Positions 23,882-33,463 of a stretch of 64,000 nt of DNA are shown in pieces. How positions within the stretch are numbered: position 1 is the first letter of the stretch; each line of letters begins with the position of its first letter. The notes under the pieces were generated by a model. It had not been told where the DNA came from and searched no databases. It saw only the letters and a list, made by a program, of their open reading frames with translations. The DNA is from Candidatus Saccharimonadota bacterium (GTDB lineage Bacteria; Patescibacteriota; Saccharimonadia; Saccharimonadales; Saccharimonadaceae): contig QJZZ01000001.1 in the NCBI GenBank assembly GCA_003246575.1, positions 219,978-283,977 of the forward strand. Reading direction: 5' to 3'. The position numbers and the translations under genes were made by a program.

Positions 23882-23908
23882 TTGGCACTGTCCTGCGAGG
23901 AGTGCCAA
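23882..23908. promoter_or_regulatory. Second CIRCE-like operator in the dnaK leader
   Basis: TTGGCACTG-N9-GAGTGCCAA, one base short of perfect symmetry. It lies just downstream of the predicted transcription start, so dnaK has two operators. Confidence 0.8.
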
Positions 23909-23960
23909 ATCGAATACGAAATTTTTAACGATATTCAACTAAAAGAAAGGGTATAAACCT

Positions 23961-25850
23961 ATGGGTAAAATCATCGGTATCGACCTCGGTACAACTAACT
24001 CAGCATTCGCATATATGGTAGCCGGTAAGCCGGAAGTAATCGCCAACTCAGAAGGCAACCGTACGACTCCTAGCGTCGTTGCTATCAACAAAAAAGGCGA
24101 TCGTCTCGTTGGTCAAGTTGCGCAGCGTCAGCGCGTCACTAACGCCAAGAACACTATTTATGGCGTGAAGCGTCTGATTGGCCGTAAATTCTCTGACAAC
24201 GAAGTCCAAAAAGACATCAAGATCATGCCATTCGACATTGTCAAACACGATAGCGGCGTGGCCGTCACTATGGGCGACAAGGACTACACGCCAGAGGAAG
24301 TCTCTGCGATGATTCTTGGCAAAATCAAGGCTGACGCCGAGAAGCACCTTGGTGAGCCAGTCACGGAAGCAGTCATCACTGTTCCTGCGTACTTTGACGA
24401 CTCTCAGCGTCAGGCGACCAAAGACGCTGGTAAAATTGCCGGTCTCGAAGTCAAGCGCATCATCAATGAGCCAACCGCAGCAGCACTCGCCTACGGTCTC
24501 GACAAGGGTAAAGATGAAACAATCGCTGTCTTCGACCTCGGTGGCGGTACCTTCGACGTTTCTATTCTCGAGCTCGGTGATGGCGTCTTCGAAGTGAAGT
24601 CAACAAACGGTGACACTCACCTCGGTGGTGAGGACTTCGACAACCGTATCGTTGACCACTTCATCTCGCACTTCAAGGACGAAGAGGGCGTTGATCTCTC
24701 TGGTGACAAGGCTGCACTGCAGCGCCTCAAGGACGAAGCAGAAAAGGCTAAGAAGGAACTTTCATCAACTACCGAATACGAAGTCAACTTGCCATTCATC
24801 ACAGCTGATGCCGATGGTCCAAAGCACTTCGAATACAAACTGACACGTGCCAAGCTCGAGGAGCTCGTTGCTGATCTCGTTGATCGCGTAGCTGGTCCTG
24901 TCGAAAAGGCACTCAAGGACGCAAAACTCAGCGCCAAGGAAATCAACGAAGTTGTTCTCGTCGGTGGTATGACTCGTATGCCAGCTGTCGTCGAAAAAGT
25001 GAAGCAAATCTTCGGTAAAGACCCAATGCAGGGTGTGAACCCAGACGAAGTTGTTGCCGTTGGTGCTGCGATCCAGGGCGGCGTGCTTCAAGGCGACGTC
25101 AAGGACGTGCTCCTGCTCGACGTGACACCGCTTTCACTTGGTATCGAGACTATGGGTGGTGTCAGCACCAAGCTTATTGAGCGCAACACGACCGTTCCGA
25201 CCAGCAAGTCTGAGACATTCTCGACTGCAGCTGACAACCAGCCACAGGTGGAAATCCACGTTCTCCAGGGTGAGCGTGAAATGGCTGGTGACAACAAGTC
25301 TCTTGGTCGCTTCATCCTCGATGGTATCGCGCCAGCTCCACGCGGTGTGCCTCAGATTGAAGTCACCTTCAATATCGATGCTAACGGTATTCTCAATGTT
25401 ACGGCCAAAGACAAGGGTACGGGCAAAGAGCAGTCGATCACTATCCAGAACTCTGGCAACATGAGCAAGGAAGACATCGAAAAGGCGCAAAAAGACGCGG
25501 AAGCTCACGCCGAAGAAGACAAGAAAAAGCGCGAAGCAATCGATACGAAGAACCAGCTCGAAAACGCTATCTACCAGGCAAAGAAAATGCCAGACGAGTA
25601 CAAAGACAAGATCAGCAACGAAGACAAGAAAGCCATCGAGGCTGCCGTCGAGGAAGCTGAGAAGCACAAAGACTCTGACGACAAAGATGAGCTCGAAGCA
25701 GCCGTCAAGGCGCTCAACGATGCAATCATGCCAATCGGTGCCAAGATGTACGAAGCTGCATCGCAGGAATCAGCTGACGCCCCAGAAGGTGAAAAAGCCA
25801 ACGATAAGGATGAGCCTGTCGAGGGCGAAGTCGTCGACGACAAGAAGTAG
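23961..25850 (+). CDS. dnaK: Chaperone DnaK (Hsp70)
   Basis: A 629 aa Hsp70. The ATPase domain has GIDLGTTNS (residues 6-14), [13 protein letters not shown] and the phosphate-2 [10 protein letters not shown] motif. The substrate-binding domain includes [17 protein letters not shown]. The lid is followed by a Lys/Asp/Glu-rich tail ending in EGEVVDDKK. Length is normal. It is expressed from its own promoter under two CIRCE sites and has AAAGAAAGGG before the ATG as ribosome site. Confidence 0.98.
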   Translation: MGKIIGIDLGTTNSAFAYMVAGKPEVIANSEGNRTTPSVVAINKKGDRLVGQVAQRQRVTNAKNTIYGVKRLIGRKFSDNEVQKDIKIMPFDIVKHDSGVAVTMGDKDYTPEEVSAMILGKIKADAEKHLGEPVTEAVITVPAYFDDSQRQATKDAGKIAGLEVKRIINEPTAAALAYGLDKGKDETIAVFDLGGGTFDVSILELGDGVFEVKSTNGDTHLGGEDFDNRIVDHFISHFKDEEGVDLSGDKAALQRLKDEAEKAKKELSSTTEYEVNLPFITADADGPKHFEYKLTRAKLEELVADLVDRVAGPVEKALKDAKLSAKEINEVVLVGGMTRMPAVVEKVKQIFGKDPMQGVNPDEVVAVGAAIQGGVLQGDVKDVLLLDVTPLSLGIETMGGVSTKLIERNTTVPTSKSETFSTAADNQPQVEIHVLQGEREMAGDNKSLGRFILDGIAPAPRGVPQIEVTFNIDANGILNVTAKDKGTGKEQSITIQNSGNMSKEDIEKAQKDAEAHAEEDKKKREAIDTKNQLENAIYQAKKMPDEYKDKISNEDKKAIEAAVEEAEKHKDSDDKDELEAAVKALNDAIMPIGAKMYEAASQESADAPEGEKANDKDEPVEGEVVDDKK

Positions 25851-25858
25851 TAAAAAAC

Positions 25859-25888
25859 AAAGTGCCGCGCAAGACGCGGCACTTTTCA
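25859..25888. terminator. Terminator after dnaK
   Basis: AAGTGCCGCG/CGCGGCACTT arms with CAAGA loop and T run. It can also serve the convergent gene ending at 25899. Confidence 0.85.
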
Positions 25889-25898
25889 TTAACGATAC

Positions 25899-26852
25899 CT
25901 ACGCGCACGCTCGCCAGTCTTCATCATTGGTTTCGTGGACGGCGAAACTAAGATTATTGAGTATGTCGAGCATATTTTCGTACGTAAGATGGGCGGCGAT
26001 GTTTTGCTTTGTTGTTACGAGGCCAGCGTAGCGGTGATAGTCAATCGGGAAGCTATTCCAGTTCGGTGTCGATAGAAACGCCTCTCGGTAATGATCGAGT
26101 GCTGACTTGTGGCGAGTGAGGTTGTCTTGCAACTGCTCTGGTATTTGTGGCAGGACTTTCTTTATATCTCTAAGCGTTGCACCCTTGCGCCGCACACTAT
26201 GTATGGCAGTCAGCGTAGCATCACGAGATAAGCGCGGCCTCCGTGCCCAGCTCGTTGCCTGTTCGTAGCTACCATACTCTCGCTGGAGAACTTGGCTGGT
26301 CACGTCATGAATCAGCGGCGACATCCTCAGCAGCGTAGTGAGCTGATCGGTAGTAGGGTTGGATAGGCGTATTTTGATGGTGACATCACGAAACTTTGCT
26401 TTAGCTTTATGCAGTTTTAGGATGTCGGGCTGGACATGGTGTACCTCAAATTCCGTATAGGGAGTAAAGTTGATATTCGGAACGTCTTTTGTGAATATCT
26501 CGGTATCGATTTTTGCTAGCATATCTTGCACAGCCGGAAGCTCGATGGTAATTTCAGCGGACTCCTCGACTTCTATGCGAGCAAGCTCAGCCGGTAAGTC
26601 ATCGAGCGAAATCCGTGGAGTCGAACTTATAAAATCTTGAAGAATCTTTTCCGCTCTTTCGTCGTATAGTCCATAGTCTATAAACATGGCATCACGGAAC
26701 GTCTCGCCGCCTATCCATCCAGCCAATACCGGAGGATAGCCCTGTGCGGACAGAGTATCTTGAAAGGCGCGTATCAGCAAATGCTCGTATAGGTGGGCAA
26801 CATCAAAATTGTATGCACGGATATCGAGTATATAGAGACCGGTGTGTAGCAT
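25899..26852 (-). CDS. Minimal M16-like (HxxEH) protein
   Basis: A 317 aa soluble protein. Residues 20-24 read HLYEH in the context FDVAHLYEHLLIRAF, the inverted zinc motif HxxEH of M16 (pitrilysin/insulinase) peptidases, near the N-terminus as in that family. Candidate third ligands are Glu94 to Glu100 in RIEVEESAE, close to the family spacing of about 76 residues. Only one half-size domain pair is present, whereas active M16 enzymes have two or four domains, so it may work as a dimer or be a diverged relative. No signal peptide. It lies upstream of the pilin cluster. Confidence 0.6.
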   Translation of the reverse strand: MLHTGLYILDIRAYNFDVAHLYEHLLIRAFQDTLSAQGYPPVLAGWIGGETFRDAMFIDYGLYDERAEKILQDFISSTPRISLDDLPAELARIEVEESAEITIELPAVQDMLAKIDTEIFTKDVPNINFTPYTEFEVHHVQPDILKLHKAKAKFRDVTIKIRLSNPTTDQLTTLLRMSPLIHDVTSQVLQREYGSYEQATSWARRPRLSRDATLTAIHSVRRKGATLRDIKKVLPQIPEQLQDNLTRHKSALDHYREAFLSTPNWNSFPIDYHRYAGLVTTKQNIAAHLTYENMLDILNNLSFAVHETNDEDWRACA

Positions 26853-27079
26853 GTGTATTTGCCTATGATAATGCTAGATTTTACGTAGTTGTCTTGCGTA
26901 TGCACTCAAGGTGATGGCCAGGATACAGGCGCAGACATGAAAACTATATATGACAACAATGTAAAAGTATATAGCTATACCATATGTGTGCGTACGCATT
27001 GTGCCGGTATTCGGTCGGATCTGTGTGTTGACATATAGTGTTTGTGGTATAATTTTCTTAACATTGGCTAAGACATCGG

Positions 27080-28597
27080 ATGGGTATGATTAGCAGAAAG
27101 ACAACACACACAAGAACAGCTGCACTCGGTTTTACTATAGTAGAGCTTATCGTCGTTATAGTTATCATTGGTATCCTTACTGCACTGTCGGTTGTCGTGT
27201 ATAGCGGTGCCCAGGTTAACACGCACAATACGACACTTCAGTCTGACCTTCGCAACGCAGCAACTCAGTTGAAGAATGATATGAATTTCACTGGCGAGTA
27301 TCCTACTGGCAACACCGTCCCATCAACTCTTGTCGCGAGCGACACCAATAGCTATCAGTACACCTCTGTCGACGGTACGAGCTACTGTTTGACGATCACG
27401 TCGTCGTTCGCGGGTACGACTGCCTACCATATCAGCAGCGGAAATAACGTCGTAGAGGAAGGCGCGTGTGATGGACACACAACGGACGGTAGCGTCATTA
27501 TTGCGGATGGATGGACGGCGATTGCCCCAGGAGTTACTCATACCTGCGGAATTATGACCGGCACTATCTATTGTTGGGGCTGGAACAATTATGGTCAACT
27601 CGGCAATGGCACTACGACTGATTCATCAACCCCGGTTGCTGTCAATACCGCCACAATGTCAGGCACTGTGACTGGAATAGTGGCGGGTGGCTACCACACC
27701 TGCGCCACGACGACAAGCGGCATCTATTGCTGGGGTATGAACAATTATGGTCAACTCGGCAATGGCACTACGACTGATTCATCAACCCCGGTTGCCGTCG
27801 ATACATCCATGATGTCAGGCACTGTCACTGCGCTGGCAGCGGGAAACTACTACCACACCTGTGCCGCGACAACGAACGGTGTCTACTGCTGGGGCCAGGG
27901 CGGCTCTGGTCAACTCGGCAATGGCACTACGACTGATTCATCAACCCCGGTTGCTGTCAATACCTCCATGATGCCGGGCACTGTCACTGCGCTGGCAGCG
28001 GGAAACTACCACACCTGTGCCGCGACGATGAACGGCGCCTACTGCTGGGGTCAGAACACCTTTGCCCAGCTTGGCAACGGCACTACAGCTTATTCATTAA
28101 ACCCGGTTGCTGTCAATACCGCCACAATGTCAGGCACTGTCACAGCGCTAGAGGCGGGAAGCAAGCACACCTGCGCCACGACGACAAGCGGCATCTATTG
28201 CTGGGGTATGAATAATTATGGTCAACTCGGCAATGGCACTACAGCTACCACATTGACTCCGGTTGCCGTCGATACCTCCATGATGTCAGGCACTGTCACT
28301 GCGCTGACATTAGGAAACGATAACACCTGCGCCACGACGACGAACGGCGCCTACTGCTGGGGCTATAACGGCACCGGTCAACTCGGCAATGGCACTACAG
28401 CTACCACATTAACTCCGGTTGCCGTCAATACCTCCATGATGTCAGGCGCTCTCACCTTGCTGATGGCAGGAATCAATCACACCTGCGCCACGACGACGAA
28501 CGGCGCCTACTGCTGGGGGTCGAACACTTTCGGTCAACTCGGCAACGGCACTACAACTACCTCATTCACTCCAGTTATAGTTTCCCCGACTCCTTAG
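27080..28597 (+). CDS. Type IV prepilin with seven-bladed RCC1 propeller
   Basis: A 505 aa surface protein. Prepilin peptidase should cut G17|F18 in LGFTIVELIVVIVIIGILTA; the following helix (to about residue 45) packs in the pilus. A stem of about 100 residues with two cysteines follows. From about residue 150 to 500 there are seven tandem repeats of 52-53 residues, each with C....GxYCWGxNxxGQLGNGTT and STPVAV, which are RCC1 blades. Seven blades make a closed propeller. The stem resembles that of the FISUMP pilins nearby. It is probably a pilus-displayed adhesin; the ligand is unknown. Confidence 0.88.
   Translation: MGMISRKTTHTRTAALGFTIVELIVVIVIIGILTALSVVVYSGAQVNTHNTTLQSDLRNAATQLKNDMNFTGEYPTGNTVPSTLVASDTNSYQYTSVDGTSYCLTITSSFAGTTAYHISSGNNVVEEGACDGHTTDGSVIIADGWTAIAPGVTHTCGIMTGTIYCWGWNNYGQLGNGTTTDSSTPVAVNTATMSGTVTGIVAGGYHTCATTTSGIYCWGMNNYGQLGNGTTTDSSTPVAVDTSMMSGTVTALAAGNYYHTCAATTNGVYCWGQGGSGQLGNGTTTDSSTPVAVNTSMMPGTVTALAAGNYHTCAATMNGAYCWGQNTFAQLGNGTTAYSLNPVAVNTATMSGTVTALEAGSKHTCATTTSGIYCWGMNNYGQLGNGTTATTLTPVAVDTSMMSGTVTALTLGNDNTCATTTNGAYCWGYNGTGQLGNGTTATTLTPVAVNTSMMSGALTLLMAGINHTCATTTNGAYCWGSNTFGQLGNGTTTTSFTPVIVSPTP
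27599..28555 (+). repeat. Tandem coding repeats of RCC1 blades (about 156 bp)
   Basis: The CTCGGCAATGGCACTAC motif or a close variant starts near 27599, 27755, 27914, 28070, 28226, 28382 and 28538, giving periods of 156, 159, 156, 156, 156 and 156 bp. Neighbouring units are highly alike in DNA, which points to recent duplication or gene conversion within the gene. Confidence 0.9.
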
Positions 28598-28715
28598 GCG
28601 TAGCTCCGGAATAGGGCCATGCTTGGAAACAATGGGCGTGCATCTTTGTGTCGGAAAGTGTGTGCATGTTATAATTTGACTATAATGTCGAACTAAAATA
28701 ACGAGGTGGGTTAGG

Positions 28716-29828
28716 ATGGCGAACCGAGTAAAGAATGCTGAGATACGGGGTTTTACTCTTGTTGAACTCCTAATCGTGATTGTTGTCATCGCTATTTTGG
28801 CGGCACTTTCGGTTGTTGCGTATAATGGCGTACAAGATCGAGCTCGTGCCTCGACCATGCAAGCTGATCTGCGGAATGCGGCAACACAACTGGAGGCATT
28901 CGCGGTTGATAGCGAGTCATACCCAAGCCCGGATCTGCCTGGATCAATTGAACCGAGCATAGGGGACACTTATGAGTACACATCCGACGGTAGCTCGTAC
29001 TGCCTAACGGTCACTTCGTCATCGCCGAGTGTCTCAAGCTATTTCATCTCGAGTGGTTCGGGCGCCATTACGAGCGGTACTTGCCCGGGCCATATAGGTA
29101 ATGGCGGCGGTGATACGACGCTTGTGTTGCAGAATGTTACGCAAGCAAGCTGTCCAGCGGTACCGACGGTTGCAGTCGATGCTCGGGACGGTCATACGTA
29201 TTGGATTCAAGAACTTGCTGACGGTAAGTGCTGGATGTTAACTAATCTTGCGTATGCCGGCGGTGGAACGAACACCTACTCTGATGTCGTTGCGCTAACT
29301 GATGGGACGGGTATGGGTGCGAGTAATGAGAATAATTACTCTACACCGACATACTATGTCGTTCCAAGTACTACAAACTTCACGATTGATCCAACGACGC
29401 CGAGTACTAGTACTGATGGCACCGGTCAGTATGGCTATCTTTACAACTGGTGCGCCGCAATGGGCGGACAGGCAACGGCAGCGTGTAATTCTACGACCAC
29501 TCCAGCTCCTAACCTTGGTGTCACGATTTGTCCCAGTGGGTGGCGATTGCCAACGGGAGGTTCAGGTGGGGAATTTGCTAGCCTGAATTCTGCCGTGAAT
29601 GGCGGAGCAACTAATACGGATGCCGGTTTATTGAGTAACTGGTATGCGCAAAGGTCCGGTGCCTACATTGTTGGCTTTACTGGTGTTGGCACAACAGGAA
29701 ATTACTGGTCGTCAAGTATGATAAATGGAACTGGCGCGAATAGGATTAGTTTTAGTGCGACAAATTCTACTCCCGTAACTAACTACGTCACGTATGTCGG
29801 TATTGCTGTGCGCTGTCTCGCAGCGTAA
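28716..29828 (+). CDS. FISUMP-domain type IV prepilin 1
   Basis: A 370 aa pilin-like protein. Cleavage is expected at G12|F13 before FTLVELLIVIVVIAILAA. Residues about 30-120 form the pilin stem with the shared YEYTSDGSSYCLTVTSSS block. From about 140 the FISUMP domain (Fibrobacter succinogenes major paralogous domain, TIGR02145) runs to the end, with VDARDGHTYWIQELADGKCW, YGYLYNWCAAMGG, ICPSGWRLPTG and NYWSSSM. It is likely a minor pilin or tip subunit. AACGAGGTGGGTTAGG precedes the ATG. Confidence 0.88.
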   Translation: MANRVKNAEIRGFTLVELLIVIVVIAILAALSVVAYNGVQDRARASTMQADLRNAATQLEAFAVDSESYPSPDLPGSIEPSIGDTYEYTSDGSSYCLTVTSSSPSVSSYFISSGSGAITSGTCPGHIGNGGGDTTLVLQNVTQASCPAVPTVAVDARDGHTYWIQELADGKCWMLTNLAYAGGGTNTYSDVVALTDGTGMGASNENNYSTPTYYVVPSTTNFTIDPTTPSTSTDGTGQYGYLYNWCAAMGGQATAACNSTTTPAPNLGVTICPSGWRLPTGGSGGEFASLNSAVNGGATNTDAGLLSNWYAQRSGAYIVGFTGVGTTGNYWSSSMINGTGANRISFSATNSTPVTNYVTYVGIAVRCLAA

Positions 29829-29971
29829 CACTGCTCGCCTACTGGTATTGTTTGTGGCATATGGAAAACCTGGGCTATAACAGTTCGCTGTGAGGCGAAT
29901 TAACCAATGCGCCCTTGGGACGCGTATGGTATAATTGTGATATATTATCGTATCGCATAAGGGGCATCATC

Positions 29972-31093
29972 GTGCGCACATCTCATCTACGAATAGTACG
30001 TAGGACCGGGGGTTTCACCCTCGTTGAACTTCTCATCGTCATCGTTGTCATAGCCATCTTGGCTGCTATTTCTGTCGTTGCCTATAACGGCGTGCAAGAT
30101 AGGGCTCGCATTTCAACAATGCAAGCCGATCTTCATAATGCCGCCACTCAACTTACCGTCTTTGAAGTAGATAATGAGGCATACCCAACGCCCAACCTTC
30201 CGGCATCCATTGCTCCAAGCGCAAACAATTCCTACGAATACACCTCTGATGGTACTACCTATTGCCTTACCGTCACCTCTTCCTCGCCGAACGTATCAAG
30301 CTACTACATCTCTGACACAAACGGTACTGCCACCGAAGGAGCCTGCGCTGGCCATACTGGGAGTGGGGGCGGTGGTAGCGTTATTGCCGATGGGGCATAT
30401 ATCCAAGACGTCACTGCCGCAAACTGTCCAACAACTCGCACTCGGGTTGTTGATGCCCGTGACAGCAGGACTTATTGGGTGCAAGAGCTCGCTGACGGTA
30501 ATTGTTGGATGCTCACCAATCTTGCGTATGCCGGCGGAGGAACTGCCACCTATAGCGATACCGTCACTCTCTCTAATGGCACTGCAGACGGTTCAGGCAC
30601 CTACACAGTGGCTAAATACTATATCCCAACTGGTGCCAATCCTACAACCGAACCCACCAACCCAAGCACTAGTACGAGCGGTACTGGTCAGTATGGGTAC
30701 CTGTACAACTGGTGTGGGGCAATGGGAGGGCAAACCGGAACAGCTGCGTGTGCAAACGGATCAACTCCTGCACCTAACTTGGCGGTATCGGTCTGTCCTA
30801 GCGGGTGGGGACTTCCCACGGGTGGAGTCGGTGCCGAATTCGACATTCTGAATGATGCAGTCAATAGCGGCTCAACGGCGACTGATGCGGGCTTGCGCAC
30901 AACACTCCACGCTCAATACGGAGGTCTCTGGAGTGGTGGGTTTAGTTTTGTAGGCTCGTATGGATATTATCGAAGCCAAACTCAAGCAAGTGCCGCAAAC
31001 ACCTACGGATTGAGTATGAATAGTACGTCAGTTGCAGACTCGGTGCAGGTGTCGAAAGCCTGGGCTATAGCTGTTCGTTGCGTAGCGAACTAA
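29972..31093 (+). CDS. FISUMP-domain type IV prepilin 2
   Basis: A 373 aa paralogue with the same stem and FISUMP tip. The GTG at 29972 is preferred because AAGGGG lies 7 nt before it; upstream in-frame codons read promoter sequence. Cleavage is G14|F15. The FISUMP part has VDARDSRTYWVQELADGNCW, YGYLYNWCGAMGG and VCPSGWGLPTG, where the common Trp-Arg is Trp-Gly. The tip end diverges from prepilin 1 in the loop region before the C-terminal AVRCVAN. The 5' leader is nearly identical to that of prepilin 3. Confidence 0.87.
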   Translation: MRTSHLRIVRRTGGFTLVELLIVIVVIAILAAISVVAYNGVQDRARISTMQADLHNAATQLTVFEVDNEAYPTPNLPASIAPSANNSYEYTSDGTTYCLTVTSSSPNVSSYYISDTNGTATEGACAGHTGSGGGGSVIADGAYIQDVTAANCPTTRTRVVDARDSRTYWVQELADGNCWMLTNLAYAGGGTATYSDTVTLSNGTADGSGTYTVAKYYIPTGANPTTEPTNPSTSTSGTGQYGYLYNWCGAMGGQTGTAACANGSTPAPNLAVSVCPSGWGLPTGGVGAEFDILNDAVNSGSTATDAGLRTTLHAQYGGLWSGGFSFVGSYGYYRSQTQASAANTYGLSMNSTSVADSVQVSKAWAIAVRCVAN

Positions 31094-31140
31094 TAAGTAC
31101 TGTTCCAAGCGCATGTGATATAGTAGTAGCACATTAAGTT

Positions 31141-31209
31141 TGTATCGCATAAGGGGCATCATCGTGCGCACATCTCATCTACTAACAGTACGTAGGACCA
31201 GGGGCTTCA
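31141..31209 (+). repeat. Leader and start region duplicated between prepilins 2 and 3
   Basis: The TATCGCATAAGGGGCATCAT leader, the GTG start and the first coding bases are nearly identical at 29951-30017 and 31143-31209. This indicates recent duplication of the 5' part. Confidence 0.8.
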
Positions 31210-32276
31210 CTCTCGTCGAACTTCTCGTCGTTATCGTTGTCATAGCCATCCTCGCGTCTATTTCTGTCGTTGCCTACAACGGTATCCAAACACGAGCCCG
31301 CAATACCGTCCTCCAGTCTGACCTGCGTAATGCTGCAACGCAGCTCGAACTCAGCAATGCAACAGACGGATCGTACCCATCCGGCAGTAGTGTCCCATCG
31401 AACCTGATTGTAAGTGCTGACAATGAGTTCCAGTATATTTCGGATGGATCAACCTATTGTTTGACGATCACATCCGCAACAAGTGGCATGGGAACATACC
31501 ACATCAGCAGTGGATCAGGCGCCATACAGGAAGGTGCGTGTGCTGGGCATGTAGCGAGTGGGAGCGGTGGAAGCAGTACGCTCGTGATGCAAACGGTAAC
31601 AACGGCAAATTGTCCATCAACTCGAACTCTTGCTGTTGATGCTCGAGATAATCGTACATACTGGATTCAACTTCTTGCTGATGGCAAATGCTGGATGGAG
31701 ACTAATCTTGCATATGCCGGCGGCGGAACAGATATGTATTCTGACGTCAGGACACTTACGAATGGCACAGGCATTGCATCGACCTACACGACGCCGAGCT
31801 ACTATGTCGTGCCGAGTACGACCAATTACACGACCGATCCATCGACTCCTTCGCTGTCAACTGACGGTATGGGGCAGTATGGGTACCTCTATAACTGGTG
31901 TGGAGCGATGGGTGGTCAAGCGACCGCAGCCTGTAGCACAGCATCAACTCCAGCCATCAATCCGTCATTGACAATTTGCCCATACGGCTGGAGACTACCT
32001 ACTGGAAATGGCGGACAGGTTGGCGCTTTGAATACCAGTATTAACAGTGGATCGTATGGCGATGACGCTGGGCTGAGAACGGCATGGCTGGGTCAGTATG
32101 GTGGCTACTGGTATAACAATAGTTTTTCACAGCAAGGCAATCAGGGAGCGTACTGGACGTGGACACTTCAAGGCAATACAACCGCATACTATTTCTACGT
32201 GGATAGTAGCTACGTCGATCCATGGATGTTTGACGGAAAGAATGTCGGATACGCAGTGCGCTGTGTGACGAACTAG
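31164..32276 (+). CDS. FISUMP-domain type IV prepilin 3
   Basis: A 370 aa paralogue, GTG start after AAGGGG as in prepilin 2, with cleavage at G14|F15. The stem carries YNGIQTRARNTVLQSDLRNA, which differs from the QDRAR form of prepilins 1 and 2 and matches prepilin 5 at 41179. FISUMP motifs are VDARDNRTYWIQLLADGKCW, YGYLYNWCGAMGG and ICPYGWRLPTG. The mix of stem types and tips suggests recombination among paralogues. Its stop overlaps the convergent gene by 4 nt. Confidence 0.87.
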   Translation: MRTSHLLTVRRTRGFTLVELLVVIVVIAILASISVVAYNGIQTRARNTVLQSDLRNAATQLELSNATDGSYPSGSSVPSNLIVSADNEFQYISDGSTYCLTITSATSGMGTYHISSGSGAIQEGACAGHVASGSGGSSTLVMQTVTTANCPSTRTLAVDARDNRTYWIQLLADGKCWMETNLAYAGGGTDMYSDVRTLTNGTGIASTYTTPSYYVVPSTTNYTTDPSTPSLSTDGMGQYGYLYNWCGAMGGQATAACSTASTPAINPSLTICPYGWRLPTGNGGQVGALNTSINSGSYGDDAGLRTAWLGQYGGYWYNNSFSQQGNQGAYWTWTLQGNTTAYYFYVDSSYVDPWMFDGKNVGYAVRCVTN

Positions 32277-33388
32277 CCTTGTTCTCGCGTGGTTGATCTA
32301 ATCGTAAGATAGATCGCCGCCCAGATCATCCCTTCGCTGCTTTTGTAGACGAGAGAATTATAGATACGTCCATCAGGATGCAACACCTCCGGGAATGTAT
32401 GGTACATTTCTATCATTTGCGAAAAATCAGCACTGGCCCCGTCGGCCTCGGGTCGATGCTGGCCATGCAGGAGTCGCAGGTAATAGGCTCCGTGCCAGGT
32501 CCAGATAGTGTCGCCAGCATAGTTGCGCATGATGGTACGCGCCCAGAAACGGTAACGAAACTTCTTCGGGGTGTCGGTATATTTCATAGCGTATGGCTGG
32601 GCAAGGTGATGGTCTCGGATATAGTCGAGCGTGAGGTTGAGTTTGTCGGTATCTTCAACAGAACGCATGATGAAGGGTATAAGAGCACATTCGGCGCTGA
32701 ACGCTGGATTATCGTAGTCGGCCTTAAAGTACCGGCCGTTCCAGTAATGATTGAGCAGCTCATCTCTGTAGATGAGATGGCTGTACGGAAAGGTGAGACC
32801 AAGGTGTTTGGCTGACCATGCCATGCGCTCAACCATTGCTACCGAGTAGGCGCTACGGTCGTATATGGCGCCATCGCGCAGCTCGGCGTAGCCTGGTTTT
32901 GACAGAAGCATGCCATCGGCGTCGAGGAATTCATGTATGTAGCGCTCAAATTGACGATCGAGGAATGTCCGCTCGACGTCGCTGAGCTCGTATTTTGCAG
33001 ACCAGATACAGTGAATGAGCGAGGGGAGTGTATCGATACCGCGAGTTGGTGCATCGAAGAGATGTCCGCGCGGTGTGATACAAAGCGTGACGGTATCTTC
33101 GCGCATATACTGCTCGAGTGCCCAGTGGATAGTTTTGCGAACGCGATCGACGTGACCGAGCGCGCGCAGTGATTTGACGACGGCCGCAAAGTCACGAATC
33201 CAGAAATAATCAAAGTTGCCAAGGCTTGTCGTGTAGAATGTACCGTTCCAGCAGTGCTCGACGGTCTCTCGACAGATTGCCTCAGCGTCACCCTCAATAT
33301 GCGCATACTGACGGAAATAGCGATAGGCGAAAAGGTGCCAGGCGCGTTTGTAGGTTGCAGAAAACGACTGTCGCCGTAGGTGAGCCAT
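32273..33388 (-). CDS. Six-hairpin glycosidase-like protein
   Basis: A 371 aa soluble protein of the alpha/alpha-toroid glycosidase type. GNFDYFWIRDFAAVVKSL (about residues 55-72) has the WxRD motif seen in GH15, GH100 and related enzymes, and IYDRSAYSVAMVERMAW and TIWTWHGAYYLRL fit later hairpins. General acid/base residues cannot be assigned confidently. It could cut or sense glucans or storage sugars in the cytoplasm, as no signal peptide is visible. The ATG at 33388 is 6 nt after CATAAT, consistent with a leaderless message. Confidence 0.65.
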   Translation of the reverse strand: MAHLRRQSFSATYKRAWHLFAYRYFRQYAHIEGDAEAICRETVEHCWNGTFYTTSLGNFDYFWIRDFAAVVKSLRALGHVDRVRKTIHWALEQYMREDTVTLCITPRGHLFDAPTRGIDTLPSLIHCIWSAKYELSDVERTFLDRQFERYIHEFLDADGMLLSKPGYAELRDGAIYDRSAYSVAMVERMAWSAKHLGLTFPYSHLIYRDELLNHYWNGRYFKADYDNPAFSAECALIPFIMRSVEDTDKLNLTLDYIRDHHLAQPYAMKYTDTPKKFRYRFWARTIMRNYAGDTIWTWHGAYYLRLLHGQHRPEADGASADFSQMIEMYHTFPEVLHPDGRIYNSLVYKSSEGMIWAAIYLTIRSTTREQG

Positions 33389-33463
33389 GGTCCTATTATG
33401 CACTATCCGGCCTGCTATGGATACTATAGCTGCCAGCCCATTGTCCGTGATACCATAAGAAGT

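Noticed and set aside
27599-28555. Regular repeats as a CRISPR array
   Set aside because: The period is about 156 bp, the repeats are coding and encode RCC1 blades, and there are no unique spacers or cas genes.
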